58,750 bases of DNA from Muribaculaceae bacterium (GTDB lineage Bacteria; Bacteroidota; Bacteroidia; Bacteroidales; Muribaculaceae), in NCBI GenBank assembly GCA_029061255.1, contig JAIDSL010000118.1:1-58750 (forward strand). Reading direction: 5' to 3'. The notes under the pieces are model-generated. The model was not told the DNA's origin. It ran no database searches and worked only from the letters and a program-made list of their open reading frames with translations. The position numbers and the translations under genes are program-made. Below are positions 9,629 to 17,291 of the stretch, one piece after another; the first letter of the stretch is position 1, and the number at the start of each line of letters is the position of its first letter.

Positions 9629-10288
9629 TTAAAAATAATGGGTGAGGGAGATGGAAAGGCGATTTTCGTGAAGTGTCAGATGGTCTTTGTATTGGTCCGT
9701 GAGACCGAAGGCGGCATCAATACAAATAGTGGCAATACTTGTCTCAAAACCAATCCCTATTTTCCATGCAAAGTCCACACGATTCATAAAACCGTTTTTC
9801 CCGAAAAGACTCAGGTCAAAGTCATCGCCCAACAGTTGCTTGTTTTTTATACGCACATTTCCTGCAAAAGCATAGCTTAGTTCCGGTCCCGTAAAGAATC
9901 GCATCGGCAAGCTTTCAAGAAAATAATATGAATAACCAATCATCAACGGTATACGCACACCCACCTTATAAAGCGATGGGTCAGTCTCCCCAATACCAGC
10001 CGACTCATCCATGATAATGAGGTCTTTGAAGGAATAAGTGTCGTAATAGAGAGAGGCTCCCGGCTCGAGAAAGATATAGTCGTTGAAATAGTGGGTGTAT
10101 ACGGCTCCTAGAGTGCCTCCGAAACCTGTGCGGAAAAGGTCGAGTTTCTCGTCGTTGAGGCGCCCTCCAAGCTTGGAGGGTACGTTTATGTCAAAGGCAG
10201 CACGTATTCCCCACGCCGATTCGCCATTTTGTGCAGAAGCGGTGAGGGCGGAGATGAGGACAGCGAGGATGGTGAGGTATTTTTTCAT
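9629..10288 (-). CDS. Outer-membrane beta-barrel protein (PorT/porin-like family)
   Basis: A 219-residue protein with a signal peptide ending LTASAQ (residue 20). Alternating hydrophobic strands follow, such as YIFLEPGASLYYDTYS, MIGYSYYF and MRFFTGPELSYAFAG, and the chain ends in Phe (ISLTHYF). This is the usual pattern of the small outer-membrane beta-barrel family of Bacteroidales (PorT-like or OMP_b-brl_2). No function can be given. It lies 82 bp downstream of the AraC regulator on the same strand. No promoter of the TAnnTTTG type was seen in that gap, so it may be read through from upstream. Confidence 0.7.
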   Translation of the reverse strand: MKKYLTILAVLISALTASAQNGESAWGIRAAFDINVPSKLGGRLNDEKLDLFRTGFGGTLGAVYTHYFNDYIFLEPGASLYYDTYSFKDLIIMDESAGIGETDPSLYKVGVRIPLMIGYSYYFLESLPMRFFTGPELSYAFAGNVRIKNKQLLGDDFDLSLFGKNGFMNRVDFAWKIGIGFETSIATICIDAAFGLTDQYKDHLTLHENRLSISLTHYF

Positions 10289-10370
10289 AATGCTCAGTGT
10301 TTTTAGCTGATTGATGCATTTTTCTAACGTTTATATCGCCAAGTATATTGCATCCCGGCCGCATCTGCAC

Positions 10371-11216
10371 TCAACTGTTGAAGCTCTCGCGATAGAGGCG
10401 TGGGGTAATCCCCGTATGCCGCCGAAACAACCGCGTAAAATATGAAATATTGTCATACCCCAACGAATACGCCACCTCCTTTATCATCAGAGGCTCAGAC
10501 GCCAACATCAGCATCGCCTGCATCATCTTGCGCTCTATCACAAACTGCGCCGGAGTGCAACCGATCTCCTTCTTAAACAAGCGGATGAAATGGTCGGGCG
10601 TCATATGCACCCCCTTTGCCAGGTCGTCGATCCGCAAGTTCTCATCCACACCCATGTTGATCTTCCCGACGGCTTCCCGGATGCGGGGGTCGGTAGCCAC
10701 ATACTTCGGTGTAGCCTCCTTCACAAACCTCCCCAACAGCTGATAGATGATCCCCATCGACTCCAGACGGTCCCAGACGGGACGCTCCCGGTTGAGGCGC
10801 ACGCAGTCGATGAGCGAGTTCTTGTTGTCGTAGATACGGGGGTCGGGAGCCTTCAGCGCCATGGTGGTGTTGTGGTCGCAGAGTGCCTTGAAGAGGGTCA
10901 GGTCGAGCGGGAGTCCGGCTATTCCGAACGGGAAGTCATATTTGTCGATAAGGCTCTCGCCCGTAGCCACATCCTCATATATATGCACGTAATAGTGGCA
11001 GAAACGTCCGTCGCAGGCATCCGTATGCTGCGTGAAGGCCGGGATGATATACATGTTGCCGGGTGTGAGCACGTGCTCCCGGTCGCCGACCGTCACCGTC
11101 GCCGTACCCTCCGTCACATAATAGATACGAGTGAACGGACTTGAGATATCTTTGAAATTCCAGTCGCCCTCATGCACCGCATGCCCGACATTTAGCATCA
11201 GAATATTGCTCTTCAT
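10371..11216 (-). CDS. AraC-family transcriptional regulator
   Basis: A 281-residue regulator, probably of the adjacent L-galactose genes. The N-terminal half looks like an AraC-type cupin sensor domain (RIYYVTEGTATVTVGD, then HTDACDGRFCHYYVHIYED). The C-terminal 100 residues are a double HTH: RIDDLAKGVHMTPDHFIRLFKKEIG and IKEVAYSLGYDNISYFTRLFRRHTG in shortened form, ending TPRLYRE. The frame is open upstream to 11339, but that stretch is made of palindromic repeats and gives an Arg-rich peptide, so the ATG at 11216 (MKSNIL) is preferred. It follows the dehydrogenase gene after 137 bp of hairpin-rich DNA. Confidence 0.82.
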   Translation of the reverse strand: MKSNILMLNVGHAVHEGDWNFKDISSPFTRIYYVTEGTATVTVGDREHVLTPGNMYIIPAFTQHTDACDGRFCHYYVHIYEDVATGESLIDKYDFPFGIAGLPLDLTLFKALCDHNTTMALKAPDPRIYDNKNSLIDCVRLNRERPVWDRLESMGIIYQLLGRFVKEATPKYVATDPRIREAVGKINMGVDENLRIDDLAKGVHMTPDHFIRLFKKEIGCTPAQFVIERKMMQAMLMLASEPLMIKEVAYSLGYDNISYFTRLFRRHTGITPRLYRESFNS

Positions 11217-11274
11217 GATGCAAAGTAAATCAATTTCTCCGACATCTACAACTTTTTCGTATTTCGCGCGCTGA

Positions 11275-11340
11275 CGCATGCGGAGCATGCTATCCACGCT
11301 GGGTCGGCGAATGTGGATAGCGCACTCCGTGCGCGTCATC
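11275..11340. repeat. Hairpin cluster between dehydrogenase and AraC genes
   Basis: Three short inverted repeats lie in a row: GCATGC-GGA-GCATGC, CTATCCAC (11290-11297) with GTGGATAG (11312-11319), and GCGCACTCCGTGCGC (11320-11334). The last matches the palindrome at 9329-9343 base for base. They lie in the 3' part of the presumed transcript and could lower regulator expression relative to the enzymes. Confidence 0.55.
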
Positions 11341-11353
11341 GCGCGTCATTCTG

Positions 11354-12373
11354 CTAAAATTCGACGAGTATGCGGAATACTTCGCCGCGATGCGTATCCC
11401 AGTAGGCGAGTGTCTCGGCGGCCTGCTCCGGCATGACGATGGCGGATACGAGTGAGTCGACGGGGCAAGTACCTCGCTTCATGTATTCCTTCACTGCCTT
11501 GAAATCCTCAGGCAGCGCATTGCGCGACCCGCGTATGTCGAGCTCCTTCTGCACGAAGAGCTTGGTCTGGAAGGTGACCGGAGCCGGGGAATAACCGATG
11601 CATACCACGCGCCCTGCAAATGACACCTCGCCAACGGCAAGATTGTAGGTAAACGGCGATCCGACTGCCTCTATCACAACGTCCGGGCCATCCCCACCGG
11701 TGATCTCCATCAGCTTGTCGTGGAAATCCTCTTTCGTGGAATTAAGACCGTAGGTTGCGCCCAAGTGCTTGGCAAGTTCCAGTTTCTTCTCGTCAATGTC
11801 TACTGCTATCACGCGAGCCCCGCGTAGCGCGGCACGCACGATGGCTCCCAAGCCTATCATGCCGCATCCTATCACCATCACAGTGTCGATATCCGTCACC
11901 TCACCGCGAGCCACAGCATGGAACCCGACGCTCATCGGCTCGATGAGCGCACATTCTTTCACGCTGAGTCCGTCAGCCTCCACTACCTTCTCCCAGGGCA
12001 CGGCGATATACTCCTGCATCGCGCCATGGCGTTGCACGCCGAGGGTCTGGTTGTCGCGGCAAGTGTTCGGGCGACGGCGACGACAAGAGGGACACTTGCC
12101 GCAAGCCGTATAGGGGTTGACGGTGACGTGCATCCCCTTGTGGAATAGCCCTTTGGGTACGTCGCTGCCGATTTCCTCAACGATGGCTCCAATCTCATGA
12201 CCCGGCACCACCGGGGAGATGGCAAGCTGGTTTTTGCCAAGATATGTATTCAGGTCAGATCCGCAGAATCCGACATATCCTATCTTCAAAAGCACCTCAT
12301 TCGGTGCCATAGCCGGCATCTCGGTTTCGATGATGCTGATTTTTTCTTTATCTTCTATTTGAATGGTTTTCAT
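11354..12373 (-). CDS. Zn-dependent medium-chain dehydrogenase, probable L-galactonate dehydrogenase
   Basis: A 339-residue medium-chain alcohol dehydrogenase. Catalytic-zinc motifs are CGSD (residues 37-40) and GHE (58-60). The structural zinc site is intact (Cys 91, 94, 97, 105). A Rossmann motif follows (VIGCGMIGLGA). Beside an aldo-keto reductase and an amidohydrolase-type lactonase, the best fit is oxidation of L-galactonate to D-tagaturonate, as in the L-galactose pathway of Bacteroides vulgatus. Other sugar-acid or polyol substrates are possible. The start at 12373 (MKTIQIED) was chosen because the ten residues encoded upstream (MIYPEKNTKN) are not family-like and lie partly in the spacer repeat. 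Confidence 0.75.
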   Translation of the reverse strand: MKTIQIEDKEKISIIETEMPAMAPNEVLLKIGYVGFCGSDLNTYLGKNQLAISPVVPGHEIGAIVEEIGSDVPKGLFHKGMHVTVNPYTACGKCPSCRRRRPNTCRDNQTLGVQRHGAMQEYIAVPWEKVVEADGLSVKECALIEPMSVGFHAVARGEVTDIDTVMVIGCGMIGLGAIVRAALRGARVIAVDIDEKKLELAKHLGATYGLNSTKEDFHDKLMEITGGDGPDVVIEAVGSPFTYNLAVGEVSFAGRVVCIGYSPAPVTFQTKLFVQKELDIRGSRNALPEDFKAVKEYMKRGTCPVDSLVSAIVMPEQAAETLAYWDTHRGEVFRILVEF

Positions 12374-12398
12374 GTTTTTTGTGTTTTTTTCAGGATAT

Positions 12399-12438
12399 AT
12401 CATGTTGTATCATGATGCATCATGATATATCATGAATT
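12399..12438. repeat. Four-copy 10-bp tandem array (ATCATGNNNN)
   Basis: Four consecutive 10-mers beginning ATCATG occupy 12399-12438 in the 77-bp gap between the lactonase stop and the dehydrogenase start. The last four bases of each unit vary. The same unit family, also in four copies, occurs at 15931-15970 in the Ter operon. Confidence 0.75.
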
Positions 12439-12450
12439 TGTGAATATTTT

Positions 12451-13377
12451 TCACTCCGACATATTCTTGATGTAGGGGAGGTCGGGGAGGGAGCCGAAGC
12501 CATAGAAGCGGCATGCATTTTCGCCGAGGAAGGCGCGTTTTTCGGCATCGGTCAGGCGATCGGTCTTCAAGACGAAGTCGTAGCTCATGCGGTAGGTGAT
12601 GGCGGTGATGGTGCGGGGGTAGTCGCTGCCCCACATTAGTTTGTCGATACCCACCAAGTCTGCCGCCTCCTTTATCGCGTCTATGGCTCCTTCGAAAGGA
12701 TAGAACTCCGAGTTGAAGAGCCATGTGATGCCCCCGGACTCGATCATGACATTCGGGTGACGTGCCAGTTTTATCTGCTCCTGCCAGCCGGGACATGTCA
12801 CCATCCCGAAATGCCCGATGGCTATCTTAAGATTTGGGCACGCTGCGATCACATCCTCCATCTCCTTCACCTGAAGGGTGCCGGGCGCAAGAGTGATGGA
12901 GAGGATGATCCCTTTCCGCTCCATGAGGCGGAACATCTCGAGCATCTCTCCGGAATTGAGCCATACCCTCTGCTCCCCTTCGAGCGGAAGCCGATGTGCG
13001 GGGATGGCGATGGCACTGAAGCCCCGCTCTATGAGGTGCTCTGCCTCGCTGAGGAAACCGGGGCGAAGGTAGTGGCACATGCCGCAGCAGAGAAAACGGT
13101 CGGGGAAACGCTGCTGCACATCCTCAAGATATGCATTCTGGTTGCCGTCGATGAATTCCTGTGTTATCACGGCAGCGCTCACCTGAGCGTAGTCCATGTT
13201 GGAGAGGAACACCTCGGCACTGTTGCGCCCGTCGATCATAAACGGAGGAAGCATCTGACGCTCCTCCCCGAAAAAGTCAGCGCGTCCGTTGGCAAGCTGC
13301 CTTACCCTGCCGCCATCCGGCAGCTCCGCATACTGCTGCAGCCACAGATGCGCGTGTGAGTCGATTATCGTTGTCAT
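12451..13377 (-). CDS. Amidohydrolase-family lactonase, probable L-galactono-1,5-lactonase
   Basis: A 308-residue member of the amidohydrolase 2 (TIM-barrel) family. The N-terminal metal motif is HAH (residues 8-10, in IIDSHAHLW). Later His/Asp ligand regions are LKIAIGHFG and LMWGSDYPRT near the C-terminus, the usual pattern for sugar-lactone hydrolases of this family. Between an aldo-keto reductase and a Zn dehydrogenase, hydrolysis of the L-galactonolactone made by the reductase is the likely step. The start at 13377 (MTTIIDS) is preferred; an upstream in-frame ATG at 13413 would translate the tandem repeat as a Thr/Lys-rich peptide. Confidence 0.75.
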   Translation of the reverse strand: MTTIIDSHAHLWLQQYAELPDGGRVRQLANGRADFFGEERQMLPPFMIDGRNSAEVFLSNMDYAQVSAAVITQEFIDGNQNAYLEDVQQRFPDRFLCCGMCHYLRPGFLSEAEHLIERGFSAIAIPAHRLPLEGEQRVWLNSGEMLEMFRLMERKGIILSITLAPGTLQVKEMEDVIAACPNLKIAIGHFGMVTCPGWQEQIKLARHPNVMIESGGITWLFNSEFYPFEGAIDAIKEAADLVGIDKLMWGSDYPRTITAITYRMSYDFVLKTDRLTDAEKRAFLGENACRFYGFGSLPDLPYIKNMSE

Positions 13378-13380
13378 TGT

Positions 13381-13416
13381 TTTCGTCGTTTTCGTCGTTG
13401 TCATCGTTTTCAACGT
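13381..13416. repeat. Four-copy 9-bp tandem array (ACGACGAAA family)
   Basis: Read on the minus strand, four 9-mers of the form ACGNYGAMA lie end to end and nearly fill the gap between the L-galactose dehydrogenase stop (13419) and the lactonase start (13377). The two copies nearest the start codon are identical (ACGACGAAA). The same pair occurs before the Ca2+ ATPase gene (22401-22418). Confidence 0.8.
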
Positions 13417-13418
13417 TG

Positions 13419-14351
13419 TCAGGAGTTGCGCCAGCTGACGCGTTGTTGCTCACCGATGATGTCGCGGACTTTTGCGACGAGGTCGGCGGGCGCGGGTTCC
13501 TTTATATAGGCGAGGTTGCGGCGCACGTTGTCGGGGTTTGCGGAGCTGAAGAGGGTGGAGGCGATCCGGGGATTGTCTACGGAGTATTGCATCGCAAGTT
13601 TTTCGATAGGATAGCCTACCTCATTGCAGTATTCCGCTGCCTTGCGGCATGCCTCCACGAGTGGTTTCGGGGCGGGATGCCAGTCAGGTACCCCACGGTT
13701 TGACAGTAATCCCATCGAGAGGGGAGAGGCATTGATTACACCGATCCCCCTCTCCTCGAAGAAGGGAAGGAAATCGACGAGCTTATCGTCGTTAAGACAA
13801 TAATGGCAGAAATTGAGCACGCTCTCCACAGTCCCCGGCTCGGAATGCTCGATCACCCATTTCAGGTTTTCGAGCTGAAGGTCTGTGATGCCTACATGCC
13901 CAACGATACCTTTTTCCCTCAGCTCCACGAGTGCCGGGAGCGTTTCACCTACCACTTGATTGAGGTCGGCAAACTCTATGTCGTGTACATTTATAAGGTC
14001 GATGTAGTCGATGCCGAGGCGCTCCATGCTCTCCGAGACACTTTCCTGAGCACGACGTCCGGAATAATCCCATGTGTTGACGCCATCCTTGCCGTAGCGT
14101 CCTACTTTGGTGGATAGATAATACTTATCGCGCCCTATGCCGCGCAAGGCTTTGCCGAGCACGGTCTCCGCCTTGTAGTGGCCGTAGTAGGGGGACACAT
14201 CGATGAAGTTTATACCCCCCTCGATGGCGGCATACACAGCCTCGATGGCTTTCCCCTCATCGATATCCCTGAATACGCCTCCGAGTGAAGAAGCCCCGAA
14301 GCTAAGTTGCGACACCTTCATCCCGGTGCGCCCGATTTCTCTGTATTGCAT
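13419..14351 (-). CDS. Aldo-keto reductase, probable L-galactose (or L-fucose) dehydrogenase
   Basis: A 310-residue NAD(P)-dependent aldo-keto reductase of the L-galactose dehydrogenase group. It opens MQYREIGRTGMKVSQLSFGA. The active-site region INFIDVSPYYG supplies Asp51 and the catalytic Tyr (55 or 56), and LSTKVG supplies Lys82. The C-terminal nucleotide-binding pattern is ASTLFSSANPDNVRRNL. It would oxidise L-galactose to the lactone opened by the next gene. The frame is open to 14423, but the start at 14351 begins exactly at the conserved family N-terminus. It is the first gene of the catabolic transcript, with a promoter box at 14396-14389. Confidence 0.78.
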   Translation of the reverse strand: MQYREIGRTGMKVSQLSFGASSLGGVFRDIDEGKAIEAVYAAIEGGINFIDVSPYYGHYKAETVLGKALRGIGRDKYYLSTKVGRYGKDGVNTWDYSGRRAQESVSESMERLGIDYIDLINVHDIEFADLNQVVGETLPALVELREKGIVGHVGITDLQLENLKWVIEHSEPGTVESVLNFCHYCLNDDKLVDFLPFFEERGIGVINASPLSMGLLSNRGVPDWHPAPKPLVEACRKAAEYCNEVGYPIEKLAMQYSVDNPRIASTLFSSANPDNVRRNLAYIKEPAPADLVAKVRDIIGEQQRVSWRNS

Positions 14352-14388
14352 TTTCGTTTTTCGTTTTCCGTTTATGTTTGTTGGAATG

Positions 14389-14396
14389 CAAAGATA
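14389..14396 (-). promoter_or_regulatory. Promoter -7 box for the L-galactose genes
   Basis: TATCTTTG on the minus strand, 38 bp upstream of the dehydrogenase start. It matches TAnnTTTG. The nearest TTTG upstream (14426-14423) is 26 bp away, longer than usual, which would suit an activator-dependent promoter. Confidence 0.5.
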
Positions 14397-14487
14397 GCAA
14401 AGCCAATCTATAGGGGACTGCACAAATCCGACAAAAAGCTGTCACAAAATCGACATCCCTACATCTTCAGCCACTCCTCAAGTCCTC

Positions 14488-14511
14488 GTAGGGACGCACG
14501 GCTCGTGCGTC
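14488..14511. repeat. GGACGCACGGCTCGTGCGTC palindrome between divergent genes
   Basis: A solo copy, 24 of 25 bases identical, of the arm found twice in the MITE-like element at 9412-9563. It lies in the 303-bp gap between the minus-strand L-galactose genes and the plus-strand Ter operon. Apart from this and the two promoters, nothing else was seen in that gap. Confidence 0.7.
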
Positions 14512-14583
14512 TGCCATTCATTGCAACATTGCAACCAAAATCGCCTAAAAATACATATTTTTTGCTGAAATATTTCAATTTTT

Positions 14584-14614
14584 ATTGCTTTTACTGAAAT
14601 ATTCCATATCTTTG
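14584..14614 (+). promoter_or_regulatory. Promoter of the Ter operon
   Basis: ATTG (14584-14587), 19 bp, then TATCTTTG (14607-14614). This is a near-consensus Bacteroidetes promoter placed 40 bp before the first TerD start. Confidence 0.6.
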
Positions 14615-14654
14615 CACTATAGAAAATCAAATAACCATTAATACTGACAAGGAT

Positions 14655-15215
14655 ATGGCAATTAATCTTCAAAAAGGACAGCGAATTGAGATCGGTCTTG
14701 AAAAGGTAGGCGTAGGTCTCGGCTGGGACCCCAACACAAGCACAGGTTTTGACTTCGACCTCGACGCATCAGCTTTCATGCTCGGCGAAAACAAGAAACT
14801 CCCCCTCGATGAGTTCTTCGTATTCTACAACAACCCTGAATCGCCCGACCATGCCGTAGCCTCCTCAGGCGACGACCGCACCGGCGGCAACAGCGACGGC
14901 GGCGACGACGAAACTATCACGGTAGACCTCTCAAAGGTGGATCCCCGCATCAACGAGATCATCTTCACAGTCACCATCCACGAAGCTGACGCACGCCGCC
15001 AGAACTTCGGGCAGGTGCACAACTCTTACATCCGCATCTACAACGCCCTCACCAACGAGGAGATCGCCAAGTATGACCTTGACGAAGACTTCTCAATAGA
15101 GACAGCCGTAGAGTTCGGCCGCCTATACAAACGCAACGGCCAGTGGAAATTCGAAGCTATGGGCAATGGCTACAAGGGTGGACTCCAATTCTTCGTAGAC
15201 AAATATGTTCAATAA
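14655..15215 (+). CDS. terD: TerD-family calcium-binding stress protein
   Basis: A 186-residue TerD-domain protein covering the whole family length, with no signal peptide and so cytoplasmic. The N-terminus reads INLQKGQRIEI. The two acidic clusters that bind Ca2+ in TerD are intact: DFDLDAS (residues 33-39) and SGDDRTGGNSDGGDDE (71-86). FGRLYKRNGQWKFEAMG near the C-terminus is typical. It heads a co-directional run of eight Ter-related genes. Known TerD-family members are linked to tellurite, phage and oxidative or membrane stress; the actual trigger is unknown. The four-copy TAAGACT array begins at its stop codon. Confidence 0.92.
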   Translation: MAINLQKGQRIEIGLEKVGVGLGWDPNTSTGFDFDLDASAFMLGENKKLPLDEFFVFYNNPESPDHAVASSGDDRTGGNSDGGDDETITVDLSKVDPRINEIIFTVTIHEADARRQNFGQVHNSYIRIYNALTNEEIAKYDLDEDFSIETAVEFGRLYKRNGQWKFEAMGNGYKGGLQFFVDKYVQ

Positions 15216-15240
15216 GACTTAAGACCTAAGACTTAAGACT
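15213..15240 (+). repeat. Four-copy 7-bp tandem array (TAAGACT)
   Basis: Four 7-mers TAAGACT (one ends CC) run from the stop codon of the first TerD gene, whose TAA is the first three bases of copy one. Two related 7-mers, TAAGTCT and TAAGACT, start at the stop codon of the second TerY gene (17271-17284). TAAGTCT also begins at 22291, just after the stop of the TerB-like gene. Confidence 0.8.
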
Positions 15241-15254
15241 AAAATACAGTAATC

Positions 15255-15914
15255 ATGATCAGACTTGAAAAGGGCCAGCGCATCAACCTCGAAAAGGGGA
15301 ATGGCTCAAAACTCACTCAATTCTGCGTAGGATGCAACTGGGGTGCCATCGTGAAGAGTGGTTTCCTTGGTCTTGGCAGAACCGTCGAGGACGTTGACCT
15401 CGATCTCTCATGCTTGATGACAGATGCCAACGGCAACCTCGTCGACCACATATATTCACCCCTCTACCGAATGGAATTCCTCTCACGCTACGGGATGCCG
15501 GCAGGGAAAGTAGACTCCAACGACTATGCCCTCCACCATAGCGGCGACGACCTGAAGGGTGACCAGGCAGGCGACGACGGTCTTGACAACGAGATCATTA
15601 CAGTCGACCTAAACCGTGTGAACCCCAATGTGCAGCAGATATTCTTCTTCCTCAACAACTGCGGAAAGGAAGACTTCTCCCAGATACCTTACGCATCCAT
15701 CCGCATGTATGAGGGTACTCCGACAAAGGTGAAGGAAGTGTTTGCATCGTATGATGTAGCTGCCGAACCCCAATACCGAGGTATGACGGCGCTCATCATG
15801 GGTAAGCTCTACCGCCGCAACGGCGAATGGAAATTCTCCGCCATCGGCGATGCCTTCCCCGACCGCAACATCTGCGAGACCATCAAGCGAATCATGCTGC
15901 ATTATGCGAAGTAA
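15255..15914 (+). CDS. TerD-family protein, divergent paralogue
   Basis: A 219-residue cytoplasmic TerD-domain protein. It has the family opening LEKGQRINLEKG and two acidic clusters, DVDLDLSC and HHSGDDLKGDQAGDD, close to residues 47 and 95. The tail is GKLYRRNGEWKFSAIGDAF. An insertion after the first strand (WGAIVKSGFLGLGRTVED) and the longer C-terminus set it apart from the neighbouring terD, closer to TerZ/TerX-type paralogues. Pairs of different TerD proteins are usual in Ter systems. It starts 39 bp after the first TerD gene and is followed by a 10-bp tandem array. Confidence 0.88.
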   Translation: MIRLEKGQRINLEKGNGSKLTQFCVGCNWGAIVKSGFLGLGRTVEDVDLDLSCLMTDANGNLVDHIYSPLYRMEFLSRYGMPAGKVDSNDYALHHSGDDLKGDQAGDDGLDNEIITVDLNRVNPNVQQIFFFLNNCGKEDFSQIPYASIRMYEGTPTKVKEVFASYDVAAEPQYRGMTALIMGKLYRRNGEWKFSAIGDAFPDRNICETIKRIMLHYAK

Positions 15915-15920
15915 ATCCTA

Positions 15921-15970
15921 TTTATGATTTATCATGATGTATCATGTTAAATCAAGATACATCATGAATG
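15921..15970 (+). repeat. Four-copy 10-bp tandem array (ATCATGNNNN)
   Basis: Four 10-mers starting ATCATG (one ATCAAG) at 15931-15970, with a degenerate fifth at 15921-15930. ATGATGTATC and GATACATCAT inside the array are inverted repeats. The same unit family occurs at 12399-12438 between unrelated genes. Confidence 0.75.
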
Positions 15971-16002
15971 ACCCCCAATAACTCACAATTAAGATTACAA
16001 TC

Positions 16003-16641
16003 ATGCGAAGATTACCAGTATATCTCCTGCTCGATACGTCCGGCTCCATGTTTGGCGAGCCCATCGAGGCAGTCAAGAATGGCGTACAGGTGCTCGTCTC
16101 GACCCTGCGCCAAGACCCATATGCCCTTGAGACGGCATACCTCAGTATCATAACCTTCGACAGCACCGCGCAGCAGGTGACTCCTCTTACAGAACTTGCT
16201 GCATTCCAGCAGCCAAACCTTACGGCATCCGGTTGCACAGCCCTTGGCGAAGCCCTGTCACTGCTCACCAGAAAAGCTGACCAAGAAGTGACCAAGACCA
16301 CCATGGAAAAGAAAGGTGACTGGAAACCACTCGTCTTCATCATGACTGACGGCGAACCAACGGACGACCTCAACAAAGGTATCGCCGACTTCAAGAAAGG
16401 GAAGTGGGGTATGGTGGTGGCATGCGCAGCCGGAAGCGGTGCCAATACCGACACGCTTAAGAAGATCACCGAATGCGTGGTGCAACTCGACACTGCCGAC
16501 AGCGCAACCATCAAGGCATTCTTCAAATGGGTATCCGCATCCGTCAGCACAAGCTCAATGAAGGTAGACGATGGAATGGGTGAACCGACAGGCCTCAGCG
16601 AGCTGCCACCGCCACCGCCGGAAGTGAATATCGTAGTATGA
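16003..16641 (+). CDS. terY: TerY-like vWA domain protein 1
   Basis: A 212-residue von Willebrand A domain protein. The metal-ion-dependent adhesion site is complete: DTSGS (residues 11-15), a Thr in GCTALGE, and MTDGEPTDD. TerY proteins accompany a protein kinase and a PP2C phosphatase (the TerY-P triad), and both partners are encoded downstream. The protein ends ELPPPPPEVNIVV, a proline-rich tail nearly identical to that of the next gene but encoded with different codons, so it is probably a binding motif. No signal peptide; cytoplasmic. Its last four bases overlap the next start (ATGA), implying translational coupling. Confidence 0.88.
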   Translation: MRRLPVYLLLDTSGSMFGEPIEAVKNGVQVLVSTLRQDPYALETAYLSIITFDSTAQQVTPLTELAAFQQPNLTASGCTALGEALSLLTRKADQEVTKTTMEKKGDWKPLVFIMTDGEPTDDLNKGIADFKKGKWGMVVACAAGSGANTDTLKKITECVVQLDTADSATIKAFFKWVSASVSTSSMKVDDGMGEPTGLSELPPPPPEVNIVV

Positions 16642-17273
16642 GAAGATTACCCGTATATCTGCTTATCGACACATCAGGGTCGATGCGCGGTGAACCGATC
16701 GAATCTGTAAAGGTGGGACTCGAGACGATGCTCTCGAGTCTCCGCCAGGATCCGTTTGCCCTCGAGTCGGTCAGCATAAGCATCATCACCTTCGACAAGG
16801 AGGTGAAACAAATACTCCCGCTTACACCCCTCGACGAACTGCAGCTTCCGGAGATCACCACTCCTGAAAGCGGACCAACACATACGGGGCTTGCCCTAAA
16901 GTTGCTTTGCGATCGTATTGATTCTGAAGTGATACGCAGCACTCCTGACCGGAAAGGGGATTGGATGCCCATACTCTTCCTTATGACCGACGGCAAACCT
17001 TCCGACATACAGCTCTACCGCGAGATGATCCCTGAGATTAAACGGAGGAAATTTGCAGCGATCATAGCCTGTGCGGCCGGTATGAGCGCAAAGACGGAAC
17101 CTCTGAAAGAGCTCACCGACGATGTCTATTCTCTCGACACCGTCGACAGCACAGCCTTCCGCTCCTTCTTCAAATGGGTATCTGACTCCATAGGCATCGG
17201 CAACCGCTCAATCGGCGCTACCCCCGACCTCGAGCTCCCGCCCCCACCGCCGGAAGTCAATATTGTAATTTAA
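16638..17273 (+). CDS. terY: TerY-like vWA domain protein 2
   Basis: A 211-residue paralogue of the preceding gene. Both open MRRLPVYLL.DTSGSM. It keeps the MIDAS motif (DTSGS, Thr in THTGLAL, MTDGKPSD) and shares the end FFKWVSDS...ELPPPPPEVNIVI. The middle of the two proteins has clearly diverged, so this is an old duplication. The start overlaps the upstream stop by four bases. The stop codon is the first part of a TAAGTCT/TAAGACT repeat pair (17271-17284). Probably a second scaffold for the kinase and phosphatase. Confidence 0.87.
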   Translation: MRRLPVYLLIDTSGSMRGEPIESVKVGLETMLSSLRQDPFALESVSISIITFDKEVKQILPLTPLDELQLPEITTPESGPTHTGLALKLLCDRIDSEVIRSTPDRKGDWMPILFLMTDGKPSDIQLYREMIPEIKRRKFAAIIACAAGMSAKTEPLKELTDDVYSLDTVDSTAFRSFFKWVSDSIGIGNRSIGATPDLELPPPPPEVNIVI

Positions 17274-17291
17274 GTCTTAAGACTTTCAACT

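Noticed and set aside
11214..11225. Leaderless promoter of the AraC gene
   Set aside because: TTACTTTG lies only a few bases before the ATG but has a mismatch to TAnnTTTG and no -33 box; too weak to claim.
11217..11339. N-terminal extension of the AraC regulator
   Set aside because: The extra 41 codons are encoded by hairpin repeats and give an Arg-rich sequence unlike the family; the ATG at 11216 gives a normal start.
13378..13413. Earlier start of the lactonase (Thr/Lys-rich N-terminus)
   Set aside because: Those codons are the 9-bp tandem repeat; the family N-terminus begins at the ATG at 13377.
12399..15970. CRISPR array from the regular short repeats
   Set aside because: Units are only 7-10 bp and contiguous, without unique spacers, and no cas gene is in the window.
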